A stretch of DNA of 12,956 nucleotides, taken from the NCBI GenBank assembly GCA_900553475.1, contig USEF01000027.1, positions 1-12,956 on the forward strand. Direction: 5' to 3'. The position numbers and the translations under genes are program-made. The notes below the pieces were generated by a model. It was given only the letters and a program-made list of their open reading frames with translations. It made no database searches and was not told the origin of the DNA. This DNA comes from an uncultured Collinsella sp. Its GTDB lineage: Bacteria; Actinomycetota; Coriobacteriia; Coriobacteriales; Coriobacteriaceae. The first letter of the stretch is position 1. Every line of letters starts with the position of its first letter. Shown here in pieces: positions 6,538 through 12,956 of the stretch.

Positions 6538-7272
6538 CTACGCAAGCCCCAAGTGTGCTTTAACCTCGGCAGCGCGACGGCGGGACACGGGCACCGTCGA
6601 GGTTACGCGATCGAGCCTGAGCTCCATAAGACCCGTGGAACCGATCTCGACATTGTGCACGTCTTCCAAATTGACCAGATAGCTGCGATGAACGCGAATA
6701 AAGCCCTCGGAGACCAAGCGACGCTCGAGCGAAGAGATCGACTCATTGATCAGGTACGTTCCCTCGGCGCAGATGGCGTTGCAAAAATCGGCGCGCGCCT
6801 CAAAGTAGCAGACGTCTGCGGCGGGAATGAACACCTTTTTGCCCCCGCGGTCCACCGTCAGACGCAAAGGCTGGCGCGGAGCGTGGATAACACGACGGAC
6901 ACCCAAGGCTGCCTCGATCTTGTCGAGTGCCTTTGACAGGCGTGCGTCCTCGACCGGCTTGACGACATAATCGACGGCATCGAGGTTATAGGCATCAGCC
7001 GCATACTCGGCAAACGCCGTCACAAACACAACCACCGGCGGCGTCTTTAGGTTCTGCAGCGTCTCGGCAAGCTCAATTCCCGAGCGACCGGGCATGGTAA
7101 TGTCTAAAAACAGCACGTCGGGCTTGTTCGACAGAATCGACTCCACGGCTTCGGTGACATTGCCCGCCTCGGCAATCTGGCCCACACGCGTATCCTTTTC
7201 CAACAGATAGCGTAGCTCAGCCCTAATGGGAGGTTCGTCATCAACCACCAAGATGTTCCAGCCTTCGGACAT
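6538..7272 (-). CDS. LytTR-family response regulator (pair 2)
   Basis: A 244-residue response regulator built like regulator 1. The receiver domain (about 5-122) has acidic residues D11/D12, phospho-acceptor D57 in FLDITMP, T85 and K105. The LytTR DNA-binding domain (about 135-242) contains FIRVHRSYLVNL (191-202) and VPVSRRR (227-233). The ATG at 7272 follows GAGGGG by about 8 nt. It starts 38 nt after the stop of kinase 2, so the two are almost certainly one transcript. The two regulators share the receiver core and the RVHR-Y-VNL and VPVSRRR blocks but differ elsewhere, as expected for an old duplication with separate targets. A natural candidate target is the permease/amidohydrolase pair upstream, but I see no clear paired LytTR direct repeat that proves it. 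Confidence 0.95.
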   Translation of the reverse strand: MSEGWNILVVDDEPPIRAELRYLLEKDTRVGQIAEAGNVTEAVESILSNKPDVLFLDITMPGRSGIELAETLQNLKTPPVVVFVTAFAEYAADAYNLDAVDYVVKPVEDARLSKALDKIEAALGVRRVIHAPRQPLRLTVDRGGKKVFIPAADVCYFEARADFCNAICAEGTYLINESISSLERRLVSEGFIRVHRSYLVNLEDVHNVEIGSTGLMELRLDRVTSTVPVSRRRAAEVKAHLGLA

Positions 7273-7310
7273 ATGTGCTTCCCCTCTTTTTCTCTCAATC
7301 CAACCGCGTG

Positions 7311-8696
7311 CTACGCCGTCAACGGCGCGGGCTCATGCGGCTCGCCGTTCAGCTCGACGATGACCTGCGTTCCCACGCCCTCCTGGGACTTCACGCGCAT
7401 GCCGGAATCTTCTCCGTAAAAGAAATGGATGCGCTGAAGCACGTTGAAGAGCGCCAGGCCGCAACCTCGCTTGACGGAGCCGTCGGCGGTAATGCTCTCG
7501 GGCTCCTCCAGGCGGTGTTGCTCAAACAGATGCGCGCAGACCTCTTCGCTCATACCGATGCCATCGTCCTCGACGATGATCTCCAAACCGTCATCGGTCT
7601 CGAAAGCCCTAACACGAATAGAAAGCGGCTCGGTCTCGCGCTGCGCGTGCTTGATGCAGTTTTCGAGCAACGGCTGCAAGATAAACGGCGGCACCATGCA
7701 ATCGCGCACCTCAAAGTCGATATCGACCGAGACGCGCAGACGGCCGTCGCCATAACGAGCCTGCATAAGATTGATATAGCGAGTGCCCTGTTCCACCTCG
7801 TGCTCGAGCGTGGTGAGCGTATCGGAATCAGAAAGCGTCTGACGATAGTAGTTGGAGAAGTCGATCAGCAGCGACCTGGCCTTGTCCGGCTCGGTACGTA
7901 CGAGTGACACGATGGTGCTGATGGTGTTAAACAGAAAATGAGGATCGACCTGCGATTGCAAGGCGCGCAGCTCCACGCGGGCCGTAAGCTCGTCCTGGCG
8001 CTCAAGCTCAAAGCTCGCAAGCTGCGTGGAAATGAGGTCGGCAAAGCCCGAGGCAAGCGCCGTCTGGCGCATATCGATGCTGCTCAGACGGGGATAATAC
8101 AGCTCGAGCGTGCCCACGCAATGCCCGCGCACGGTAAGCGGTGCGACAATACCGGCGCGCAGGCGCGGAAAGTAGCCACCCGTCTCGGTCGAGGCATCGC
8201 GCGAGAACACGCTTTGCTCACCGCTGTTGATCACGTTGAGCGTAGTCCGCAGTACCACCGGGGTGCCCGCGGGGCATTTTGCCGAGTCCTCGCCCCAGCT
8301 CGCCAACACCTGCCTGCCGTCGGTAAAGCAGATGGCAGAGGCGATAGTTTCGGACAGGATGATCTTAGAGGCGCCCAGAGCAGCTTCGGGCGTAAGGCCG
8401 CGCGACGTGTAGGCGAATATTTTTGATGCGATGGCGAGCGTGCGGTCGGTTGCGCTCGATGTGAGGTCGTCGGGAACCACAAAGACATACGAGAAGAAGA
8501 AGCACAGCATGACCAAGCCGGCAATGACGACAACGGCCGGAACGGGATTGGGATTATCGGTTAGATCCCAGATGAGCAGCAGGATAAGCAGTGGAACGAC
8601 AATACCGAGCAAGATGGCTTGAACCACATGCTGAGCGGTACGAAAGACCTTGGTAGAGTTGTAGCTCTTGCCCAGAATCAGCCTATTGAGATCCAC
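7311..8696 (-). CDS. LytS-like sensor histidine kinase (pair 2)
   Basis: A 461-residue membrane kinase paralogous to kinase 1: two hydrophobic segments (about 23-44 and 52-74) with a short loop, a GAF-like region (about 82-225), phospho-acceptor motif VDPHFLFNTIS (250-260; H253), N-box LLENCIKH (343-350; N346), G1 box DDGIGM (377-382) and a glycine-containing G2 near 409-414. In the H motif an Asp (D252) stands where kinase 1 and most relatives have Asn. Start choice: AAGGAG (8703-8708) directly touches an ATG at 8702, but it is ideally placed (6 nt) for the GTG at 8696, which I prefer; the ATG would add only two residues. Longer forms starting at 8726 or 8765 would begin before the ribosome site and inside the upstream hairpin. 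It precedes regulator 2 and follows the amidohydrolase on the same strand. Confidence 0.93.
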   Translation of the reverse strand: MDLNRLILGKSYNSTKVFRTAQHVVQAILLGIVVPLLILLLIWDLTDNPNPVPAVVVIAGLVMLCFFFSYVFVVPDDLTSSATDRTLAIASKIFAYTSRGLTPEAALGASKIILSETIASAICFTDGRQVLASWGEDSAKCPAGTPVVLRTTLNVINSGEQSVFSRDASTETGGYFPRLRAGIVAPLTVRGHCVGTLELYYPRLSSIDMRQTALASGFADLISTQLASFELERQDELTARVELRALQSQVDPHFLFNTISTIVSLVRTEPDKARSLLIDFSNYYRQTLSDSDTLTTLEHEVEQGTRYINLMQARYGDGRLRVSVDIDFEVRDCMVPPFILQPLLENCIKHAQRETEPLSIRVRAFETDDGLEIIVEDDGIGMSEEVCAHLFEQHRLEEPESITADGSVKRGCGLALFNVLQRIHFFYGEDSGMRVKSQEGVGTQVIVELNGEPHEPAPLTA

Positions 8697-8702
8697 TGTC
8701 AT

Positions 8703-8708
8703 CTCCTT
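8703..8708 (-). promoter_or_regulatory. Ribosome binding site deciding the kinase 2 start
   Basis: AAGGAG on the minus strand ends exactly where an ATG (8702-8700) begins, giving zero spacing. The in-frame GTG two codons later (8696-8694) has 6 nt of spacing, so it is the likelier start. Confidence 0.6.
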
Positions 8709-8730
8709 CTTACTGACGCACCCCATAGCA

Positions 8731-8756
8731 ATAAAGAGGGCCGCAAGCGACCCTCT
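8731..8756 (-). terminator. Terminator-like hairpin between amidohydrolase and kinase 2
   Basis: On the minus strand AGAGGGTCGC (8756-8747) pairs with GCGGCCCTCT (8744-8735), one pair being U-G, with a very small loop. TTTATTG follows (the last T of the stem included), a moderate U-tract. It lies about 60 nt beyond the amidohydrolase stop (8815) and about 25 nt before the kinase 2 ribosome site, so it may end the amidohydrolase transcript, attenuate kinase 2, or both. Confidence 0.6.
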
Positions 8757-8757
8757 C

Positions 8758-8774
8758 CATTGCATTATGCAATC
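8758..8774. repeat. Perfect inverted repeat overlapping a -10 element upstream of kinase 2
   Basis: ATTGCATTATGCAAT (8759-8773) is a perfect 7-bp inverted repeat around one central base. Read on the minus strand it contains CATAAT (8769-8764), a good -10 hexamer for a kinase 2 promoter; TTGATG lies 20 nt upstream, too far for an ideal -35. A protein bound here would cover the promoter. The CATTGC/GCAAT half-sites match those at 4063-4083. Confidence 0.45.
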
Positions 8775-8814
8775 AAATACTGTGTTTTACATCAAGCCAT
8801 CGATGAACGGTAGC

Positions 8815-10092
8815 TTAGGCGCTGTACTTGTTTGCCTCGCCGAAGGTGCCGGCCTCGACAATCCAGCCGTCCTTCATGATGACGTCCATGTTGTCGGTGT
8901 TGAGCACGTGGATGTCGGCGGCGACGTCACCGTTGACGACCAGCAGGTCGGCGCACTTGCCGGCCTCGATGGAACCGGTCTCGTCCTCGATGTGGCACAT
9001 CTTGGCACCGTTGAGGGTGGCACAGGTGATGGTCTCGACCGGGGTGAAGCCGATCTTGTCGACGAACTCGTACATCTCCTCGATGGAGCAGGTGCCGTAC
9101 GGGGTGACGAAGGAGAAGGAGTCGGAGCCGATCGTCATGACGACGCCGCGCTTCTTGGCCTCGCGCAGGCAGTCGTAGTTGCGCTGCAGCTCCTTCTCGA
9201 CCAGGGTGCCCTCGTACTTGTCGTGCAGCTCGGGGACGTAGACGGGCGGATAGGTGGCGTACCAGGTGGGCAGGAAAGCGATCGTCGGGGTGAAGAAGGT
9301 GCCCTGCTCGGCCATGAGGTCCATGGTACGCTCATCGATATCGAAGCCGTGAATCAACTGCTCGCAGCCAAAGCGAACGGAATCGTAGGCAGCGGCGTGG
9401 TTGTTGTAGCAGTGGCTCCACACGGGGATGCCGACCATCTTTGCCTCTTCGACCACGGCCTGAATCTCCTCGGAGCAGTAGTGCTGGTCGCGGCCGGAGT
9501 CCCAGCGCCAGATGCCGCCACCGGTAGCCCAGATCTTGATGGCATCGGGGTTCTCACGCAGGCGACGACGGACGGCCTTGCGCAGATCCCAAGGACCGTC
9601 GACCTGATCGCCCCAGGGGTGCGATTCCTTGTTGAGCTCCTGGCTGCAGTGGTGGGAGTCGCCGTGGCCGGCAACGCGGCAGAAGCCAAGGCCGGTGGCC
9701 AGAACGCGCGGGCCCTTGAAGACGCCCTTGTCGATGCAGTCACGGATCTGGATACCAAAGCGGCCGATCTCGCAGACGGTGGTGAGGCCGTGGGTGAGGC
9801 AGTCGTAGGCCTGCTTGACGGCGACGGCCTGCTTCTCGAGGAGCGGCTGCATGACCCAGTCGGTGTCATCGTCGGTCAAGTTGCCCGAGAAGTGCAGGTG
9901 GGTGTCGATCAGGCCGGGAAGGACGGTCTTGCCGGCGGCGTCGATGACCTCAACGCCCTCGGGAAGGTCCTGCATGGCGCCGGCGTACTCGATCTTGCCG
10001 TTGTCGTCGACGAGAACGAGGGAGTTCTCGACCGGCTCGGCACCGGTACCGTCGATGAGCTTACCGCCAACGATTGCATACTTAGTGGACAT
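8815..10092 (-). CDS. Amidohydrolase (imidazolonepropionase/Xaa-Pro dipeptidase-like, COG1228)
   Basis: A 425-residue metal-dependent hydrolase of the amidohydrolase superfamily. The N-terminal beta-sandwich strand and IDGTG (13-17) are followed by the metal motif HLH (H65, H67) in PGLIDTHLHF, a candidate carboxylated lysine in AIKIWATGGG (K186), H227 in WSHCYNNH, H248 in LIHGFDID and catalytic D324 in IGSDSF; the sandwich closes with SIEAGKCADLLV (374-385). A complete binuclear set suggests an active enzyme cleaving an amide, lactam or dipeptide bond; the exact substrate cannot be told. No signal peptide, so cytosolic. The ATG at 10092 has AAGGAGG 4 nt upstream, the strongest ribosome site in the window, and codon choice looks strongly biased, both hinting at high expression. 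It lies 131 nt after the permease and probably processes what that permease imports. Confidence 0.88.
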   Translation of the reverse strand: MSTKYAIVGGKLIDGTGAEPVENSLVLVDDNGKIEYAGAMQDLPEGVEVIDAAGKTVLPGLIDTHLHFSGNLTDDDTDWVMQPLLEKQAVAVKQAYDCLTHGLTTVCEIGRFGIQIRDCIDKGVFKGPRVLATGLGFCRVAGHGDSHHCSQELNKESHPWGDQVDGPWDLRKAVRRRLRENPDAIKIWATGGGIWRWDSGRDQHYCSEEIQAVVEEAKMVGIPVWSHCYNNHAAAYDSVRFGCEQLIHGFDIDERTMDLMAEQGTFFTPTIAFLPTWYATYPPVYVPELHDKYEGTLVEKELQRNYDCLREAKKRGVVMTIGSDSFSFVTPYGTCSIEEMYEFVDKIGFTPVETITCATLNGAKMCHIEDETGSIEAGKCADLLVVNGDVAADIHVLNTDNMDVIMKDGWIVEAGTFGEANKYSA

Positions 10093-10102
10093 GGTTCCTC
10101 CT

Positions 10103-10114
10103 TATGGATCCATA
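10103..10114. repeat. 12-bp palindrome TATGGATCCATA next to the amidohydrolase ribosome site
   Basis: A perfect 12-bp palindrome ends immediately before AAGGAGG on the minus strand. It could be an operator, or a small stem influencing access to the ribosome site. Only its symmetry and position support this. Confidence 0.3.
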
Positions 10115-10122
10115 TAGTGGGC

Positions 10123-10200
10123 GAGGCCGCGTTGGGTTAAGGCCTCACAAAGCTACCCAAGTGGTGCCGGGTTCGGTGCGCGGAAGAGAGGGTCCCGCGC
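10123..10200 (-). other. Two hairpins in the permease-amidohydrolase spacer
   Basis: GAGGCC (10123-10128) pairs with GGCCTC (10141-10146), and GCGCGG (10178-10183) with CCGCGC (10195-10200). Neither is followed by a U-tract on the minus strand, so neither is a good terminator. They may stabilise or process a shared transcript and allow different levels of permease and amidohydrolase. Confidence 0.35.
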
Positions 10201-10223
10201 ACCTGATCCGCCCCGGCTCGGCG

Positions 10224-11675
10224 TTACTTTTTGCGGGAATTGGTGAAGGCCATGAGAGCCAGGCCAATAGCCAACCAGCCGATCACGATGCTCCACTCCA
10301 CCATGTTGAGGGAGGCGGGAGAGAACGGAATCACGAGCAGGCCGATGATGATGGCGCAGGCAGCGATAGCGAGGCCGATGCCAAACTTGCCGCCGGGCAC
10401 CTCGTAGGGACGAGGCAGGTCGGGCTCGGTGAAGCGCATGCGCAGGCAAGCGAGGGCGACCATGCCGCAGGAGAAGATGAAGGCGAGAGCCGACACGTTG
10501 GTCAGAGGGATGAGCATGTTCTTGCCCAGGAACGGACCGACGACGGTGATGGCGCCCAGAACGACGCAGGCGAGCTTGGGAGCGCCGGACTTGGGGTCGA
10601 CCTCGGCGAACTGCTCGGGCAGCTGGCCCTTGCGGCCCATGGCGAGCATGATGCGGCTCGTGGCGCCGTAGAAGGAGTTCATCGGGCCCATGGGTCCAAG
10701 CGTGGCGATGACGAGCATGGCCAGGTACAGGAGCATGTTGATGCCCTTGAGGCAGGCGAGCGCGGGAACCGGGCTCTTAACAAACTCATGCCAGTCGAGG
10801 ATGGTGCCGAACGAGTAGATGCAGACCATGTAGAAGCCGCCGGCGGCCAGCAGGGCCAGGGAGATGATCTTGCCGAACTTGTTCCAGTTAAGGCCCTCGG
10901 CTGCTTCCTCAGCCTGCTGAGGAATGGTGTCGAAACCGGCGTAGAAGAACGGGGTCAGAACCAGGACCGACACGATGCCGGCAAACAGGCTGGAGCTCTC
11001 GGTAGCGGCCTTGCCGCCGCCAGCGCCGGCGACCTGGGAGAACACGGGCATGGCGTTGTTCGGCGAGCCGGTGAACAGCGAGACGCCCATGGCGAGCAGC
11101 ATGCCGCAGAGCAGGGCCTTGGTCAGGAAGGCCTGGAGCTTGGCAGCCGAACTGGCACCGCGGAAGTTGAGGAAGATGACGTAGACTGCAAAGCCGAGCG
11201 CGATCAGCGTCGGGAACAGGTAAACGTCGGCCCCCAGGATGGTGTAGAGCTTGACGGCGCGCAGCCACTCAAGGCCGGGCAGGCTGCCGAACATCTCGGA
11301 CACGAGGGTCGAAATGGCGATGGCCTCCCACGGGCACAGGATGCCGTTGCCCAGGGCCAAAAGCCATCCGGTGATGTAGCTCAGCGTACGGCCAAAGCTA
11401 CGATCGACATACTCGACGATGCCGCCCGAGATGGGGATAGCAGCCGTGAGCTCACCGAAAACAGCTCCGACGGGCACGAGGAAGATTGCACCCAAGAGGA
11501 ATGCGATCATAGCGGGAACGGGACCGCCGCCCACGACCATCCAGTCGCCGACCTGCAGAACCCAACCGGTACCGATGATGGCACCGAAACCGATGGTGAA
11601 GAAGTTCCAGAGCGAGAGCGTTTTCTTCATGCCGCCGTTATCCTCGACTGCAACCTCTGCGTTCTTGTCCGCCAT
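10224..11675 (-). CDS. APC-superfamily amino-acid permease
   Basis: A 483-residue polytopic membrane protein with about 12 hydrophobic segments. The first helix carries FGAIIGTGW (30-38), the unwound-helix motif of the amino acid-polyamine-organocation superfamily that binds the substrate amino and carboxyl groups. A second conserved stretch, FFYAGFDTIPQQAEE (243-257), matches the helix 6 region. The N-terminus (1-20) is charged and cytoplasmic; the C-terminus ends NSRKK. The substrate is not predictable beyond amino acid or a related amine. The ATG at 11675 is chosen because AGGAGG stands about 6 nt upstream; a frame extension to 11714 would start before that site. It is followed on the same strand by an amidohydrolase, suggesting import and intracellular cleavage of an amino-acid derivative or dipeptide, and may be controlled by pair 2. 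Confidence 0.92.
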   Translation of the reverse strand: MADKNAEVAVEDNGGMKKTLSLWNFFTIGFGAIIGTGWVLQVGDWMVVGGGPVPAMIAFLLGAIFLVPVGAVFGELTAAIPISGGIVEYVDRSFGRTLSYITGWLLALGNGILCPWEAIAISTLVSEMFGSLPGLEWLRAVKLYTILGADVYLFPTLIALGFAVYVIFLNFRGASSAAKLQAFLTKALLCGMLLAMGVSLFTGSPNNAMPVFSQVAGAGGGKAATESSSLFAGIVSVLVLTPFFYAGFDTIPQQAEEAAEGLNWNKFGKIISLALLAAGGFYMVCIYSFGTILDWHEFVKSPVPALACLKGINMLLYLAMLVIATLGPMGPMNSFYGATSRIMLAMGRKGQLPEQFAEVDPKSGAPKLACVVLGAITVVGPFLGKNMLIPLTNVSALAFIFSCGMVALACLRMRFTEPDLPRPYEVPGGKFGIGLAIAACAIIIGLLVIPFSPASLNMVEWSIVIGWLAIGLALMAFTNSRKK

Positions 11676-12030
11676 TGTTCCCCTCCTTTCCTTTTTGACG
11701 CCCCTTGACGTCACCCCTTGCGCGGTCTGTTTTGCCGCGCGCTTTTATTTCGTGGCTTTAAGATACGGCCTTGGCACAGCAGCGCCGCTTGTAGCTCGAC
11801 CGAAGGCAGAACTGCAAAACGAGCGGCGCCGTTTTTGGGACGAACGGCGGGAGACGTCATTCGTCTTGGACGCTTTCATCTTGTCTGCTTTTGAATACCT
11901 GTTGCCGTGACGCTTGGCGCGCGGCGCGGCAACGTTCATACCATTTGTCAGGCTTTTGGCGCACATACCCATGTGTCGTGCATCTTTTTATGTAGGATAG
12001 ACAAGTTACACATGAGGCAAGGTGATTCGA
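11676..12030. other. Divergent intergenic region between permease and C39-like gene
   Basis: This 355-bp gap must hold promoters for both the permease (minus) and the C39-like gene (plus), but I see no convincing -35/-10 pair for either. It contains several inverted repeats: GCGCGG (11720-11725) with CCGCGC (11735-11740); GACGAA (11839-11844) with TTCGTC (11860-11865); and GTTGCCG (11901-11907) with CGGCAAC (11927-11933). A TGACGTCA palindrome (11706-11713) lies inside two imperfect direct copies of GACG(TCA)CCCCTTG at 11697-11707 and 11707-11720. A TAGGAT at 11993-11998 is a weak -10 candidate for the plus gene. The permease leader may thus be long and structured. Confidence 0.5.
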
Positions 12031-12956
12031 ATGGCATACGGATACAATGACGGCGAACAACGGCCACAAAGCGTGCGCCTTGCCGGCCGCACCACGCCAA
12101 CGCCCAGAAGCACCTCCGGCAACGACAACCCGCAGCGCCCCCAAGAGCAGCCCGGGGCTTCTTCGCGGCAGCAAAGCCGTACCGTGCAGCAGTCAGACCG
12201 CGTGAGTACGAGCACACGCCAACGCCAGACCGACACATCGCAGCCACGCCGCTACGATCGCCGTAAGACCGACTACTACGTTAAGCGCTCCTTTTCGCGA
12301 CCTCAACGCGATCGCGGCAATTCCGCCCTTCACCCTGCGTCGCACGCCACAAGCCACGCGCTTCCGGCCCGCCGCCTACGCCTTGCGCTTTGCTCCATCG
12401 CCGCCTGCCTCGTCTTTGTGTTTTTGGGATCCTGTATCTCCCACGGGTCAGCCGGTCTTGAGCCCACTGCCGAGGACAGGCTGCTTAAAGCTCCCGTCGC
12501 GCCCGGTTACTCCTTTGCGTTCTCGACCCCACGCTCGCAATGGCAGGCCGGCACCATGCCCCACATCTACCAAATTGACCCCGCATGGTCGGAGCTGCCC
12601 TATGCCGGTGGCACTATTCGCGAAAACGCTTGCGGTCCCACCTGCCTCACCATGGTCTATATCTTTAAGACCGGCCATACCGATAAGACGCCGGTCGATA
12701 TATGCGCACTGGCCGAAGCCGGCAACTACGCCCCCACCGGTGCCACCGAGTGGTCGTTTATGACAGGCGGTGCGTGGCAGCTGGGGCTCAACGGAACACA
12801 GCTCTATAACGATCGCGAATCGATTACCCAAGCACTTCGCTCGGGTGCGCCCGTCATCGCCGCAGTGCGCCCCGGTACGTTTACCAACGTAGGCCACTAC
12901 ATCGTGCTCTACGGCATCGACGATGCCAACCAGATTGGCGTCTACGACCCCAACTC
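12031..12956 (+). CDS. Membrane-anchored C39-like cysteine peptidase (partial, runs off the edge)
   Basis: At least 308 residues are visible and the frame is still open at the edge. Residues 1-114 are rich in Gln, Arg, Ser, Thr and Pro, basic and apparently disordered. A hydrophobic segment (116-134) after RRLR ends in LGSC (132-135), which could be a membrane anchor or a lipobox reached after an unusually long N-terminus. From about 176 the protein resembles the C39-like peptidase_C39_2 domain: IYQIDPAWSELPY, the nucleophile motif ENACGPTCLTMVY (C201), then VGHYIVLYGID (H289) and YDPN (306-308) supplying the third catalytic position. The domain is probably extracellular and could cut peptides or cell-wall cross-links, or it may be an inactive binder. 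The ATG at 12031 has AAGG 8 nt upstream; a GTG at 12022 is in frame but overlaps that site. Divergent from the permease. Confidence 0.82.
   Translation, partial: MAYGYNDGEQRPQSVRLAGRTTPTPRSTSGNDNPQRPQEQPGASSRQQSRTVQQSDRVSTSTRQRQTDTSQPRRYDRRKTDYYVKRSFSRPQRDRGNSALHPASHATSHALPARRLRLALCSIAACLVFVFLGSCISHGSAGLEPTAEDRLLKAPVAPGYSFAFSTPRSQWQAGTMPHIYQIDPAWSELPYAGGTIRENACGPTCLTMVYIFKTGHTDKTPVDICALAEAGNYAPTGATEWSFMTGGAWQLGLNGTQLYNDRESITQALRSGAPVIAAVRPGTFTNVGHYIVLYGIDDANQIGVYDPN

Noticed and set aside
6521..6538. GACGG/CCGTC hairpin at the end of regulator 2
   Set aside because: Stem of only 5 bp with an 8-nt loop and no U-tract; overlaps the stop codon. Too weak to call a terminator.
8668..10140. 490-codon open frame on the plus strand across the amidohydrolase
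   Set aside because: It is antisense to a gene with full metal-binding motifs; the Val/Asp/Gly-rich composition is what biased GC-ending codons give on the opposite strand.
10104..11708. 534-codon open frame on the plus strand across the permease
   Set aside because: Antisense shadow of the permease; no family pattern, hydrophilic repeat-like composition caused by codon bias.
11706..11713. TGACGTCA palindrome as a CREB/ATF-type site
   Set aside because: That reading is eukaryotic; in this bacterial context an 8-bp palindrome alone proves nothing.
11720..11750. Terminator-like hairpin GCGCGG/CCGCGC followed by GCTTTTATTT on the plus strand
   Set aside because: No plus-strand gene ends before it; on the minus strand there is no U-tract. 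It may simply be part of the permease leader.
11745..11939. Small Lys/Arg-rich frame (about 64 codons) on the minus strand upstream of the permease
   Set aside because: No ribosome site before its ATG at 11939, no recognised family, and it overlaps the inverted repeats of the divergent region.

Overview
The window is GC-rich (by eye near 60%) and gene-dense. Two LytS-type histidine kinase/LytTR regulator pairs, a UMF1-type MFS transporter, a cytosolic zinc phospholipase C-like protein and an N-terminally extended C39-like peptidase suggest a gut-associated actinobacterium of class Coriobacteriia, with Collinsella or a close relative the best guess. That assignment is recall and gene style, not a database search.

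Layout. Ten genes lie on the minus strand, so transcription runs from about 11.7 kb down to about 0.1 kb. One gene on the plus strand enters at 12.03 kb and runs off the right edge. In transcription order the minus genes are: APC-family amino-acid permease (11675-10224), amidohydrolase/metal-dependent dipeptidase-like enzyme (10092-8815), LytS-like kinase 2 (8696-7311), LytTR regulator 2 (7272-6538), zinc-dependent phospholipase C-like protein (6445-5501), UMF1-like MFS transporter (5399-4140), GT-A glycosyltransferase (3968-2781), LytS-like kinase 1 (2784-1441), LytTR regulator 1 (1368-652) and a YfcE/MJ0936-type phosphodiesterase (556-89). The plus-strand gene (12031 to the edge) has a basic, disordered N-terminus, one hydrophobic segment and an extracellular C39-like cysteine-peptidase domain.

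How the genes may work together. Two paralogous LytS/LytTR systems lie within 8 kb and each has a transporter directly upstream on the same strand: permease plus amidohydrolase before pair 2, and the MFS transporter before the glycosyltransferase-kinase-regulator operon of pair 1. Known LytS/LytTR systems such as BtsSR, YpdAB and LytSR sense small metabolites and control transporter genes, so nutrient-responsive control of these transporters is a reasonable but unproven inference. Glycosyltransferase and kinase 1 overlap by 4 bp (ATGA), so they are translationally coupled.

Regulatory signals. Three minus-strand transcription units (glycosyltransferase operon, kinase 2 operon, phosphodiesterase) have a rho-independent-terminator-like hairpin within about 20-40 nt upstream of their start codon. 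Either these leaders are attenuated, or promoters are packed against or inside the preceding terminator. Both two-component operons have a CATTGC...GCAATG inverted repeat upstream. A motif of the form TGGG(G) followed by a -10-like hexamer and G recurs upstream of three genes. I found no RNA genes, insertion sequences, CRISPR arrays or clear signs of horizontal transfer. Nothing here proves a new system; the best leads are the duplicated two-component/transporter arrangement and its leader structures.
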